Below are positions 1 through 13,800 of a DNA stretch of 64,000 nt, piece by piece. Positions within the stretch are counted from its first letter, which is position 1. Each line of letters begins with the position of its first letter. Where the stretch lies: positions 17,497,787-17,561,786 of the forward strand of contig OU342821.1 in NCBI GenBank assembly GCA_910591455.2, in the 5' to 3' direction. Below the pieces are notes generated by a model. It had not been told where the DNA came from and made no database searches. It saw nothing but the letters and a program-made list of their open reading frames with translations. Position numbers and translations under genes: made by a program. Origin of the DNA: Pholis gunnellus. Its lineage: Eukaryota > Chordata > Actinopteri > Perciformes > Pholidae.

Positions 1-37
1 AAGACATACAAGAGTGGATGGCCACAGTAAACTTGAA

Positions 38-43
38 TTTATT
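38..43 (-). terminator. Candidate poly(A) signal AATAAA
   Basis: The plus strand reads TTTATT, that is AATAAA on the transcript, about 2.15 kb after the stop codon. No later signal can be judged because the window ends. Confidence 0.4.
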
Positions 44-1891
44 GACATAAAAACCAATATAACTTCTATCCTCTTATCCTTACACAGGTTTGACAAGACT
101 GTGAAAACAAACAAACAGACAGACAAACGGAAATCTACAAACTGAAACAAAACAATGGCAGAATCACTGCTGGTTCTGGAAATTTACAAAAAAATGTGTT
201 TCTCCTTTTTATTGAGAGGAAAGTTTTAAATGTGGGTGTACTGCATCCCAATGAAAAAATAAAGCCAAAGATCTAAGCATAGTTATCTTAACAGAAATGG
301 TTCAAGTCACATATTTGAAGATAAAAAAAAGGAAACAAAACAAACGTATGTTTGAAGGGCTGTAAAAAATCTGTGGTAGATACTAGTGGTCATAAGCAAA
401 GAGTGCATCGTTTGAACAAAGAGCATAATTACAATAAGGGCAAAAATAGTAGACCAACAAGCATTTTTATTTTGCGCTTTAATCTGGCTAATTTAGTGAC
501 CTGCTTCTAAGAAAAATATCAAGTTGTTTCCATAACAAAACAAAAAAAAGATTTGAAGCCGCCATGGCTCTTAAAGCTAAATATATACCTGAAAACCTTT
601 TGGTGGGAGAGTTTAGGGTTTCATTCACCAAACAAAACTTTGGACAATATCCCTTTTCGCTTTGGCCCAATCACAACATGTCCACTCGTCAACTCCATCA
701 GTTTGATGTGGCACAGATGATCCAACAGCAAGAGCCATAATGCAGCATCTTAGAGCAATGATATGCAAAGCCAACAGAGACCTCTTAGTTTCCTCTGGTT
801 ATTCCAACATTTGGTACAAGTGTCTTATCTGTGCGGTCCGCTGAAGCAGGAGAAATCATGCTGCACCGATCTGTGAGTGGATACGTAGAGATATGGCATG
901 CAAACACCGCAGATGAACATGAAAAACCAATAAAAAAAAAAATAAGAAAAAGAAATGGATGCAGCAAAGATCCACCTGCGTCAGATGTAGGGGTTAAGAG
1001 AGTCAGGGGACTGCTGGCGGATGGAATATCATAACCACAAATTTCCTTTCATTCAAACTCAAAAAAGAAATACATAGCACCACAGAAGAGAGAGAATAGC
1101 ACCTAGGTTTTGATTTCTTTGTGTTTTCATGAAAAGGTGACATCATCTCCCATTGCATAGTCAGATAGATGTGTACTTCAGGAACATAACAGAGGCTGTT
1201 TATTAAGTTAATGATATCGCCACCGAGGCGTGTGTTCTGTTCAGACGGCACAAAAGGAGGAATGTATTCTCTTTTTTTTTTTTGTTCGTTACGCAAATCA
1301 AACTGTCACATACTATCACAGAGCTTGTTTTCCGCTTTTATTTCCATTCTGCTCTTAAATTACAACAAGGTGTGCTCCACAACAAGACAGGACTTCCAAA
1401 TAAGGTTGTTTTTTCTCCGTTTGTTTTGTTTTTCAATTTACAAGTCAAATTTCCTCACTTTCGATATATTTTCTACAATTTAGATGTTATCCCCGTATCC
1501 ATCGTCTCCTACTTCACAATTAATAAAGTCACATGCACGTTTTGAAGCCAGAAGCAATAAACATTACCAGGAAAAATAATATACAGAATGTACTTACAAA
1601 CATAAAAATTATTTATATATATTTATATATATAAGGTCCATTCCAAGGGAATGGGGAGAGAAGTATGCACAAACAAAGCTCCCGTAGCTAATGAGCAAAC
1701 AAACCAACAAAGGACAAGTGGAAAAAGCCGGGGAGATGAGGGAAAACACGAGATCAGAACTTGAGAAAAAGAAAAGAGCCAAATCAAATGGAGTCCGTGG
1801 CAGGTACTGCGGCCGCCTGGAACGGCTGCAGCTCTCAGGGTCGCCTTCGTTGTTTAAAGTCTAAATCAAGTGTGATGACATGGGGCTAGGG

Positions 1892-1892
<1 letters not shown>

Positions 1893-1926
<34 letters not shown>
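1893..1926. repeat. (TG)n microsatellite in 3' UTR
   Basis: About 17 TG units on the plus strand, so the transcript carries (CA)n. Confidence 0.9.
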
Positions 1927-1928
<2 letters not shown>

Positions 1929-2189
1929 AGGAGGCAGGACCTGACATCCAGTTTCAAAACTTGCATGTGATGGAGAAGGCACACTGAGGTTTCAAGGTTA
2001 TTTCGTATTCCTCTAGAATTTCACTGCATTCTCAACTTGATTTCATTTTACTCATACGTGTTGCTTTATGGAAACAAAAGTTACTTTTTTTACAAATAGA
2101 ATTGTCCTATTGTTTTTCAATTGTTTTTTTTTATTTTCTGAGAAAACAAATATTATGCTTTTTTTTCTCCATTTGTTCGGTAAACAGTC

Positions 2190-2336
2190 TTAGCCGAGGA
2201 AACAGACAGGGCCCACTTCAAATCCAAACTTCTGCGTGGAGCCGCCGAAATCGTTGAACATGATGTCCACAATTGGCACCTGCTCCACCTTTGGTGTGTT
2301 GATCTCAAGTACTGTCTTTTCGTAACCCTTTTTCAA
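2190..2336 (-). CDS. col5a1: col5a1 exon 66: C-terminal exon with stop codon
   Basis: 147 bp, 48 residues and the stop TAA. It reads LKKGYEKTVLEINTPKVEQV and ends FGFEVGPVCFLG, the invariant C-terminus of fibrillar procollagens with the eighth cysteine. All eight C-propeptide cysteines are present, compatible with a chain that can form homotrimers. Confidence 0.96.
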   Translation of the reverse strand: MKKGYEKTVLEINTPKVEQVPIVDIMFNDFGGSTQKFGFEVGPVCFLG

Positions 2337-5300
2337 CTGTGGGAGAGAAAAGACACAGCAGGAGGAGGCAGAGTTAAGAGTGTGAAAAAAAGTCTTCAGA
2401 AATAAAAACATCACACACTTATTGACTGAGCCACTACAAAGACAACAGACACATCATTTTCTGACGGTATTCCATCAAAGGAGCTCCGCCAACCGCTTAC
2501 GCAAACACACACACATCTCTTTGACTCACCGCACAGCCATCGACCACCGCGCGGATGTAGGGGTTGTTATCGTAAGACATCTCCTCGTCGTTGGAGCCCA
2601 GGAAGCGGATGGCCTTGTCGTAGTTGTCTTGACCCTGGTCGTGCCAGGCCACCGACTGGTAGCAGTTGTATGTCATGTTCTGTCTGGCTGCCGCGCTCAG
2701 CAGCCGCATGAAAGTCATCTGGACCACGCTGATGGGGTTGCCCTCCGCATCCACGTAGGAGAGCTGCGAAGAGGAACACATGTGGAGTTGAACATTTTAA
2801 AAATGTATCAGTTTAAAGACCGAGGAGTATCCTGAAGATCCTATAAAGATTCACAGAGCACACTGTCGTGTCTCCGTTGTGCAGCGTTCTTGTCTCTTGG
2901 GGGATGTTTTCATTAAAGTTATGAGTAGTAATTTGTATTCAAGTTTTACTGCTGTGTTTGGAGTTCTAGGACGTGTTTCTTATTGACAACAGCGTTAGAA
3001 AAAAATCTTAAGACAATACAGGACGGCATTTTTGTCTGATGATCAAAGGATACGGTTGGTGAGATTCTATACTTTTCCTAACGTCAACAAATCCCATGAA
3101 AAGACCAAAATACTCACAATACTTTCTGACTTACCTACCTTGTTTGTGGCACTCAGCTCTAAGCCCATTCATTCTTATTGACGACGTAAATACACTAAAT
3201 GTCCTTTAACAGCAAGCCACTGTAGTTTTTAGCAAACATTCAAAGAAGTGAATTTTTGAGGACTTTTTTCCCCTGTGGATAAATAATTATTTAGTACACT
3301 ATTGTGTACTAAGGAGTGCAACTGTGTGGCTCACTAGTGTGTTTTTATTTTTTTAAATAATTTTTGGACAATGGAATTCTTGTTAGTAGAACGACTTCAT
3401 TGCAGGCTTTGGTCTTTTCATGGCATTTTGTTGAATGTGCAAATATATGCAAACGTTTCCAGGGTGAAGATGAGCGTGAAACAAAGTCCTTGGTTCTTAA
3501 ACAATCAGGTGATGATACTATATTGTTGGGAAAGAAGGTCGCAGAATATTTAGGTGTGATAACTGGAAGCTGTACTGATAAAACATCTGCCGTCAAAGTA
3601 CAACAAATAAGCATAACTAAACATCTAATTTAAATGTTGATTTTGTAATTATGTAAAATATATGAGCAAATTATTGTGTGTACATGAAAATGTAATTATC
3701 CCTAATAGGAAATGTGTTGCAGTAATGATATGTTAATTGCCTGGTAATTAACCTATAATTAACCTCTCGCTTTTTTTTGTTTGTTTTTACGGAAAACAGA
3801 GATATATTCAATTAAGCTAATTGCAGTGCCTTGTAATCCTCCTGACTGATAAGATGGCAGCTTTGGATTTATGGTTCCGTTTAATGTCCGTGCGTGACTA
3901 TCTACATACCAACCGTCAGGAATCCATTAGATCCACATAGTCGCTTCGTCTTTCAGACATACAGGACTTAACTGAGAGTAGAGCGCATGCAGCATCCACA
4001 CAATGCAGCCAGAGCAGCAAACCTGGATGTGGTCTTTCTCGACTGGTTGTTCTTGCACATAAGCGATCGTTCACACGCATGCACACACAAACCCAGAGTA
4101 CCGACACTCAAACGTCACATTAACAGAGGGAGCGGATCATCTTCTCCATCTATTTGTGCAAAAAGAAAATGTAGTGCCAATGAATTAACTAGCTAATTAA
4201 TCACAAGATTTCATTTTTAAAATGATGACTTTGTTCTGCAATATGTTGATTGAGTGTCGGCATCGTGGCTCTACGTAGTGCCACTGTTTTCATGGTGGTC
4301 GGGTACTCCCATGCTTTTTTTTTTTTACCCCACCACTCTTCATCCCTTTCCTCCCCTCCCCAGCCCAGCGTGTGGAACCAGCCGGAAATCGCCAGAAAAA
4401 CATTACCTCTTTATCATCACAGCCGCAAGTCAACAGTGACTGAGTACCCAGAAGCCCCTGGGTGGTGACTGAGTGCCTGACCTGTTTGACTCAGAGCTAC
4501 TCCACCGGATCTAAGTAGTGTTTAAGGGAGATACTGGGAATGTGAGTGCAGCTGAATGGCAGCAGCAGAGAGGGACTGGTGCTTATGTTTCCCCCCTTGT
4601 GGAGGATAAATGACCTGCTGAGGCAGGAACTTGTTAAGATGTACAACAAAAAATGTAATGTGTAAGGAAGGGAAGTGTTAAGTGATGTATTCACTCCTCT
4701 GTTGTTTTCCAAACTATTAAATAAGCTGGATGTTGTTGTCTTGAGTCATGTGAGTGTTGAGGCACACAGTCACCAGGAGATGCTCTCTTAATGTAGCAGA
4801 GGTGTGGCAGAGTGGAGTGCAACAGCAGAACATTGTTTTCCATTTGTTAAACTCCATTAGATGCCAAATGTATTGATTCATCGCAGGCAAATCTCGCCCG
4901 CGTGGTCCACAAACCTCTTCTTCATTGCCTCGTAAGAGCATCGCCTCTGATGTCGGACTGAAGGTGAGTGCAGCTCGTGCTGAATCATGCGCCCCAACGA
5001 AGTGACAACCAACAACATGAACAAGACTTTGTAGGGCAGAACCAAAACCATGCAGAGCCTCAGGCACACAGAGTCCAGGCCTCAGCCAGGACTCTGTGAC
5101 CGCAGGCGGGGCCACTTACCAGGGAACCTCTCTTGTAGTGACTATACCATGTGCCTGGCGAGTCTTTGGGCCATTTTGCCATTTTGCTCTGTAAAATATA
5201 AGAGGCGTTCAGGAAAAAGGGAAAGGGACTTAGGAAAGTCGGGAGTCTGGCTTACCAGTTTACCACGTTTGAATTCACTGAACCATGAGCCGGGATTCTC

Positions 5301-8300
5301 CTTTACCCAGGATGTGAGCCTAGCCTGGGGGCATGGATCGACAGAGAGGCAGAGGAGGGAAAAACAGGCAGCGTTAAAGAAAGGAAACAGATCTGACAGA
5401 AAATCACCCCATCTCCTTTTTTTCCTCCCCTCTTCCTCCTTCTGTTTGTCCTCAGAGGAGTCTTCCGGACCTGAAACAGTATTCAGCAAGATCAAGCAGA
5501 CCAACCGGTCCGGGGCAGAAGATTTTAGTAAGCCATTATGCCATTTTGTACAGTACAAACTGTGGCTGGCAGCTCATTGCTGCTGAAAAATTCATGAGTA
5601 CACAGTGATTAATTAAGCAATGATCGCCTGCAAGGAGCTCTTATACCGCGGCCTCTATCCCTGCTGTTCAGTGTGAGTGCAGTGCAGCCACGGTGCACTA
5701 ACTTTGTTATGCCATTAAAAGCTGTAAATTGGCCAACAGGGCACAGCTCTAATGATCTCAGCCATGACAATGATGAATTTCTCTATAATTAGATAGCAGG
5801 GTTTGATATGGAACTGTCATCAAGAGCTTAATGCGTTAATGAATGATGAGCCGGAGATGACTTATCGCCAGGAGATGGCATACATTAGACCCACGCTGCC
5901 TTGAAGGTGACCTTCAGTTGACTTCACTGGGACGAACTGAGCCGAGGAGAAAATATATATTCTTTCTGCAACTTTTTTTTTCTTTTTTAGCATCCGTGAG
6001 TTCGTGTCTGGCTTTGTGTGACTGTGATTCTGCACGGTGCGTGGACGGCGTATAACTGTGTGTGCTCTCATAATAGCTGTGCCAATCTATACGCATGTGG
6101 GTGTGTTTGCAGTCTCCACGCCGAGACTGACAGCAGAGGCTTTTCTTCAGCCCATCACCAGCACGCTATAAAAAGTCTGCTTCATTATTCTAAGCTTAAG
6201 CAAACTCCTGCTCCTCTGAGGCTCGGTGAGTGGGATCATTAAAATGGCTGTAGCAGCGTGCTATTACACAACCCTGACTTGTCAAAGACAGCGTTTCCAG
6301 TGTTTCACCACTCTGCTCCTCTCCTCCGCACACACTCATAAGTAATGAAGCGAAAATCTTCTACAGTGTGTCTGTCACCTGCCAAAGGCTTTGCGGGTCC
6401 TTAATGGCATTCAATCTAAAAAATGGCACTGAAACAATAGAGTGGGTGGGTGAATGTGTGTGTTTGAATGAGGGAGTTGTCTCCTTGTGGTTACCAACTG
6501 CCAGAACTAAACTGAGATTTAGCTTTAGTTTGTAAAATGGCCCCTAAAGTGGCGTCATCTTCCACATAACAACACACAAGGTAATCTCATGGAGGCTGAT
6601 TGTGTGGGTGCATGAGTAGATACAATAGAGTTACTGTTGCAACCATTGCTGCCTTGAAATGGGTTATTTATACAGTATGTACAGCGGTTAGTCCCAGACG
6701 TGAGGAAAACACAGACTTATTTCACTGTCAATCAAATCACAAACTGGAGACTGAAAATAGTAAAACAGTTTTTTCCTTTCTCCGACATCATCTTACTGGA
6801 AAGAGTGCCAACATTTCTGTATAACATATCCTCAACCTGACTTTCCACTCTGTGTACAAGTGTTTGTGTACACGCGGCCAGACTTACCCCTTCAGACTTC
6901 TTATCTGGGTAGATGCAGCTCTCTCCACCTGCTGTGAAGTTGCAGTAAACCTTGAAGGAGTCCCGAGAGCAGCCCTGGTTTGGATCAATCCAGTAGTCAC
7001 CTGGAGAGATGGAGATAAAGAGAGAGAGCGATTATAGAGTGGTGTTTATGATTTAAAGTCTATATACTGTACTCCCTTAGGTCAAGGCAATGTCTGACAT
7101 TATATGGTCTGAGCTAAAAATATCTTCCACGTCTCCACAGTCAGTCTCTATTGTGCCTACAATCTTATTCAGAGATGTTGTACACAGGAAAAGTCCTGAA
7201 TATTGCTTAAATAAAAAATTAAATAACTTGTTAAACGGATGGAATATTATACGGAAATAGAAATACTTGCATTAACTAATGATATTTAAACAATTACAAG
7301 TACTATGCTGCAGTGACGGATTAGCTGCTGAAATACTGAAACTGTGGCATTTAATGATGATAAATGGTGGATTTTTGGAACGGCAACTAATGATTATTAT
7401 TATTAGAGAAAAGTCTATATTATTAATGTTTCATTTTCTGGTCAGAGAAGATCATCTAAAGTCCCCGGGGGGGGATTTCAAGATACTCTATTTACTGTCA
7501 CATGAGGGAAAGATAAGCAGCAAATCTTCACAAATGACAAGTTTGGCATTTCAAAAATGACTTTAACGATTAATATATTATCTATGTATAATTAGCTGTA
7601 GTTGACCTACATACACTGAACAGGACATATTTCAGCTCCTCTGACCTGCCTATCCTTGGCTTTTAATAAGTGATGTTACTCAATGTGGGGGTGTATACTG
7701 CAGTGGATGTGCGTCACATAGGTGTGGCTGGAAGGGACGTATGTGAGGCTAGCAGCTCAAATTTGCATAGCATGAGGACTTTTTTTTATCTATAGAGACC
7801 TGTTGTATGATAACGGCTATTTCAGTGGAGTAATTAAAAACTGTGGAGTGGAAGGATTGGACAATGGACCTCATGCCTCATTTTAGACGGAGCATAATAC
7901 GAACCATCTGGGAAATCAGGGTGGCAGAGCTGCAGGTCTTTGCAGGTACGAGCGGGGTTGCTCTGTGTGCCCAGCGGGTGCTTCATCTGCTCGATCTCCA
8001 GCTTCAGGGAGTTGAGCGAGCCAAAGATTTCCTCCATGCCGTCGTCGTAGTCCTTGTAGTTGGCATCCACGGCGGCGGCGTCGTCCGACATCTCGCTGGC
8101 GTCGATGTTTCTGCGAGTTCTGCCCTTCATGTTAGACATGATGGGGAGTGGGTGGATGACATCGCCGGGAGGGCCCTATTATGGAGAGATGAGAGACAAA
8201 TGCCAAGTCAGAGATAAAGAGGGAGATTATGTAAATGTGTGGAGATAATGACTCACAGAGAGTGTGAGATACAAAATGATGATGGAGTCTTTGACTTACA

Positions 8301-10860
8301 GGAGGGCCGGGAGGTCCAGATGTACCACTCTCTCCCTTTGGTCCAGTTTGACCCTGAGCAGGACAAATTAAAGCAATGCTTGATCTTAAACTACAAAATG
8401 ATTTCATGTGTCATGATTAATGCTTGTTACTGTTTCTGATGGGATGCAGCATTCATTCAGTAAGACACTTACCGATGACCCTTTAGCACCTTTGGGACCA
8501 GATGGACCCTAAGGACACAAATATGGCCAAGTAATCAATATTGGCACAGGCATTACACGCTATTGAGTTAAGGACATGCAGTAGCACAATACATTTGAGG
8601 AGTCTTACAGGTAATCCGGGAGGACCAAGGGGACCAAGTGGCCCTGAGGGACCTGAAATACCCTAAAAAAAAAAGAAAATAGAGAATGTGAATACATTAC
8701 TGCTGTTTTTGACAACAGAAGAAGCATTGTTTCTTTCTTATGTTGCATCTTGACTCAAACAGAAAGCGTGGCATGACTCATGTTGTTTACTTACATTGTC
8801 TCCTTTGGAACCATGTGATCCTGGTGGACCAGGAAGACCTCGGTCACCCTTCTCTCCCTGTTCACCTGGAGGTCCGATAAGACCAATAAGACCCGGATGG
8901 CCCTGAGGGTGGAGAACAACACACACACACACACAGTCAATAATACACCATCACAAACATAAGCCATATAATGCATTTCTCTGGCTCTCCCGTCTAATCA
9001 TTACGGTAATGATTTGATAGCTGGAGGCAAACAACAGATCTAATCAATCTGTTAGTAAAGAGGCCCATTAGTCTTAGAATTAAGCTAATGCTCTGCATCA
9101 AAAGTTCAGTTGTGCAAGTAGCTCACCTTTTCTCCTTTGACACCAGAGTCTCCTTTCAAGCCGGGTAGACCAGGAGGACCCTGTGAGAGGGGGGACACAT
9201 TGGAGAGAAAGATAACTGTTGAATGAGGATTCGGATCACACATTATGTGAGATTCCTCAGTTCAAAGTAAATTCTACTCACCATCGGTCCAGGAGGTCCA
9301 TCTGGACCTGGAGAACCAGGGAAACCTTGCTCTCCCTGCATAGAAATACAAATTGCACAGTGTTTTTACCCCCTGGCTCATAAGAAAACACGATTCCATA
9401 AATAGCACGGCTCCTTTTATGTTCAGCAGTTTATTGAAAACCACATGTGTTCACCTGCTCTGTAAGCTGTTTTTAACAATACCACACAACATTGAGATAC
9501 GACTGTAATAAACTGGCGTGATGGTGAGAAACACTTTACTTACAACTGGGCCAGGGATTCCCCTGAGGCCTTCAGAACCGGGCTTGCCAGGTGATCCTTG
9601 AGGACCAACAGGACCTGTCTTTCCTTGGGGACCTTCCATGCCAGACTCTCCCTTTCACACAAAATCAGGATGCACACAAACCATTAGATTCTTGCTCATT
9701 TGTTGGTGTACGATGTGGACAGAAAATCTGTATTTGTTGGATGTATTACCTTGGCTCCTTTCTCTCCTAGTCTTCCCTCAGGTCCTGTGACTCCAAGGGG
9801 CCCCTATTTAAAAGAAACAAGATGACAGAGATGAATATTGTGGAATACAAAGAAAGAACATTTCAACACTTTGACATGGATAGCAACAAGGACAAGAGAG
9901 CAAAGGACAGTACTTACTCTCTTTCCTGGTGGTCCGGAGGGACCCGACTCTCCGGTGGGTCCAGGAGAACCCTAAATGAAAATTTAACAGTATTCATTTT
10001 GTGATTTAAATGGTCTTTATCCTAAAATAATTCCTTCTCGGCACATAGAGTTGTAGTAAAGTAAACAACACTTACAGCTTGACCAGCCTCTCCATCATCT
10101 CCTTTGTCACCAGCGGGACCGTCTAACCCCTGCATACACAATTAAGAGAGCCTCAGTCATGCTGCATTGCATCAAAAACAAAGTGTAAGGGATAGAGTTT
10201 GGCACAATTCATTTGCTCATGCCATACGTACAGCTGGACCGGTCTCTCCAGGGGGACCAGGGTCACCGGGGAAACCACTTGGACCCTGAAAATCAATGAA
10301 ACTTGCATCACTTTGTTTTGGAAAAGATATCGAGCTGAAAGTCACAATGGTCGTCCTTTGTGTGAGGTAAAATCAGTTTTGAGGGTACATTGATTTGTAA
10401 AAAAAAAAATGTATTGCCTGAGGTCGAAGGTGGAAAAAGACTTACTGGGCTGCCTTTGGGACCATCATCTCCAGGGGGACCCTTAGGGCCAGGAGGTCCA
10501 GCTGTACCAGCCGGACCGGACTCTCCCTTTTCTCCTCGCTCTCCTCTAGGACCCTAAAATATTACGCAGTATTTTAGTGATGAGGTCCTCGTAGATTTAA
10601 GTGGAAAATGACGAAGGTAAAGTCAAAGTAAAATGTATAACCTATTAATTAAACGTATAGCCTAATAATTAGATACACAGATTTTGTAGTCTACCTATTG
10701 ACCAACAGTGATTCAATTGGTGGTGAAATATTGTTGGTTCTTTCATTCGTCGCTGGTACTTATTTATGTAAATATGGAGGAAAGAACATCGGTTAACTCA
10801 CTGGTGGGCCAAGTTCTCCCTGAAGACCTGGCTCTCCTGTTTCACCAGAATCTCCCTGAT

Positions 10861-10899
<39 letters not shown>

Positions 10900-13800
10900 A
10901 GGGAGGGAGTGGAGGGTGAGAGAGACACACAGAGAGAAAGGTGATTTGTTGTTGGTTCTAAAAATCCCATCATTTACAGCAGCCCTCACTGTCCCGGTAC
11001 CCTTGTCACCAAAATGTGGATAGAAAGAGATGACACGAGAGATTTCAATCCATCAAGTGCGGGCAGATTGGGCGGCTGGAGCACCGGAGGGCGCTGACCT
11101 CACTGTTCTCACTGGAAGCGGCCCATATATCTTGTCCTCTTTCCCCCTGCCTTATTGGATAGTTGCTCTGTTGACTCACCTATACACTGGGCACTACCGT
11201 TATTCACTGTCACATAAGCCTACAATCCTCGACCGCCGGGGTTTACTGCAGATGCAGTCTGCCACACCTGCTTAAGGGACAAATGTTTGCTTTTGTCATA
11301 TTTTGGAGACAGGGGGGCCAATCGATAGGACAGCTCTGCAGAGCCAAAGCCAAGCTGAGTGGTGATGTGTTAAAGATATCCAGATTCCCTCTAGCATGAA
11401 CAACAGCTCTGCATTGTGAACATCAGCTGATATGCCAAATTAGTGTGTGGCTGTCTTCCAAACCGTCTTGTTGTTGCTGTAAGGAAATCCACTCTTACTA
11501 GTCGGCACGCTTGTTTCAAAGCATGACTGATCCTCCTGTATCAGAAGCGGGTCTTTATGCAACATTGCATCTGAGAAGCCCTGAACAGGCCTCGACTCCA
11601 TCCTTACAGCAACCTGCTAATGTTCACCTCGGGGCTGCCTGGGAAATCCGCTGACAACAGGGAAACTGAGAGCATTGAAGACAGCTGCTCGTCACAGATA
11701 TATGAGGGATGTGTTAACAAAAAAAAAAAACTTGAGCTCAGTCGCTTGCCAGCTCCCTGGACTGGCCGATAAAATGCCAGATCAGCTAAAGAGTGATTAG
11801 CCAAAAGAGCTGTGTTTGTTTGCACAGGAGAAGGACAGGCTATCCTCAGGGAGATTATAGAGGAGCAAAAGGTGATTCTATTGACTGAACCCGATAAAAG
11901 AAAATCACACCATCACTACGGAGAGAAAGTGCACCGCACAGCAGTCCAGCTGCTGCCAAAGTAGGCCTTTTCATAATGAAAAAGCAGCAACAAATAGGAG
12001 CCGACTATATGAGCGCTCCCGTATAATAATGCATTTATCACACAGCGTCTTTGAGAATGAATTCAAAATCTTTGCACCCAGCAATAGTACTGTTGGGGGG
12101 TGGCAACACGTCCATTACATTTTCTGTGCATCTGTCACTCTGCGGCAGAAATGTCATGTCTCATTTAAAAGGGTATCATATAAATAGGAATGGGAATATT
12201 AATGGCCCAGAAGCCTTTAAAAAAAACTATAATTTACAGTCTTTGCCACAGAGCACTCAAACAAACTGCTTGCACCCCGAATCCGTCGCTTCCAAAGTGT
12301 AGTAAAAACCAGTCAACCGGACTAAAGCTGCATCATGTATTTCTTATAGGGTTGTTACAATAAAAAATGTGTTTGTATTATGTAACACTTTGTTTTGTTG
12401 TCTGAGTCTCTGAAAAATGAATCGTTACTCAAACAATTCACATCTAGAGAGACGTGGTACTCAGTGTTTTTTGGAGCGGGACCAGAGGTGCCATCTGGAA
12501 CAAAAAGGCTGTAGCACGATGAATACCATTGCCAATTTGAAAGAATACATTTCAGCAGGTCGAGTGGACTTCCATGATGGACAATCACAACAGCTACTAC
12601 CATCCACTTTATGAGCCATAGGCAGCTTTAGTCCAGGCTGGCTTCTCCGCGCATAGTCGTATCCTACCTGGAGGCGGGTACCACAACGCAGATACACAGC
12701 ACTGCATACATACATTAGCATGGGTGGGTGATGTTCCTTTTTCAGTTGAAATATTGTTTAAAGAAACAATTTAAATCATAATGTCTGTGTGTAAATATGT
12801 GCACAAAATAGTTTTTGTAGTCAAATACCTAGGTTTAGCGTGTCGACACAATACAATGTGCTTTTACGGTCTGTTTGTTTGCTGAAGTGATTATATTGTC
12901 TATTTACTTAATTGCTTGCAGGACAGATATAATTAGTATCAAATGAAAAGTGGCACAAAACAGCATAACTGAAATGATTCTTTGTTTTGGAGATGTCTGT
13001 GTTCACACTTACACCAACTAAAGAAGTGGCAGGTGTGATGTATAAACATTTCTTGCCAACAACACAATAGCATTATGCTACTTGAACATAACCTCAGCTT
13101 CACCGCTCCACTATCAAACCAAACGTAGAAGTGAGGTTTACCTTTTCTCCAACAGAACCAGGGTTTCCAATACCGCCAGGAGGTCCCTGAGGGCCATCAG
13201 CTCCTGCGGGCCCTGAGGGGCCTCTGGGACCAGGGGGACCGGGTGGACCCTACATGGGAGAGAGGATACGGTTTAATAAGTAAAGACAAATGCAGGATGA
13301 TGCAAAAAAACTCCTTGTATTGAATGATAACACTTGTATATACTCACCATTTGACCAACGTCTCCAGTTTCACCTTTCTCACCAGGTGGACCAGGCAAGC
13401 CCTGTGGGAGTGTGCAGAGGGTTTAACCATTATTGCCTCTGAGTTTCTCAATGACAACATTTGACCATAGTTCATATGTTTCATTGCAGTCCGCACCTGC
13501 AGCCCGACTGGACCTGGAGGTCCGGGGAATCCTCTTGACCCTTCATCTCCCTTCTGGCCGAACAGACCCTGCTGACCTCTGGGACCGGGCTCGCCATCTG
13601 CACCCTGTAGAACAAGGCAGATGAAAGGGGTCACAATCAAAGAGATACAAAGCCTGGTGGGTGGTGCTGTAGATGAGGCGTTGAATGATCTGAACCCCCA
13701 ATGTAAACTAGACACTTACAGCAGGACCGGGTGCTCCAACGGGCCCTTGAGGGCCGGTGGGACCAGGTGGACCCTGCAGAGGAGAAGGAACACATCGAAG

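Larger units (their letters stand above)
20..2189 (-). other. col5a1: col5a1 3' UTR (end position approximate)
   Basis: About 2.2 kb after the stop with no coding potential. AATAAA on the minus strand occurs at 38-43, the best candidate for the distal poly(A) signal, and also at 208-213 and 466-471, so shorter forms are possible. The UTR includes a (TG)n tract at 1893-1926 and an AT-rich stretch at about 1601-1632. It may also extend beyond the window. Confidence 0.5.

Noticed and set aside
2764..5119. A third copy of exon 64
   Set aside because: No other segment with the W-x-K-x-x-P-G-x-W pattern and matching splice sites was found when reading the intron.
5050..5586. 178-residue open frame on the plus strand
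   Set aside because: It is antisense to exons 64A and 64B and their flanking introns; its sequence resembles no family and the minus-strand splice structure explains the region.
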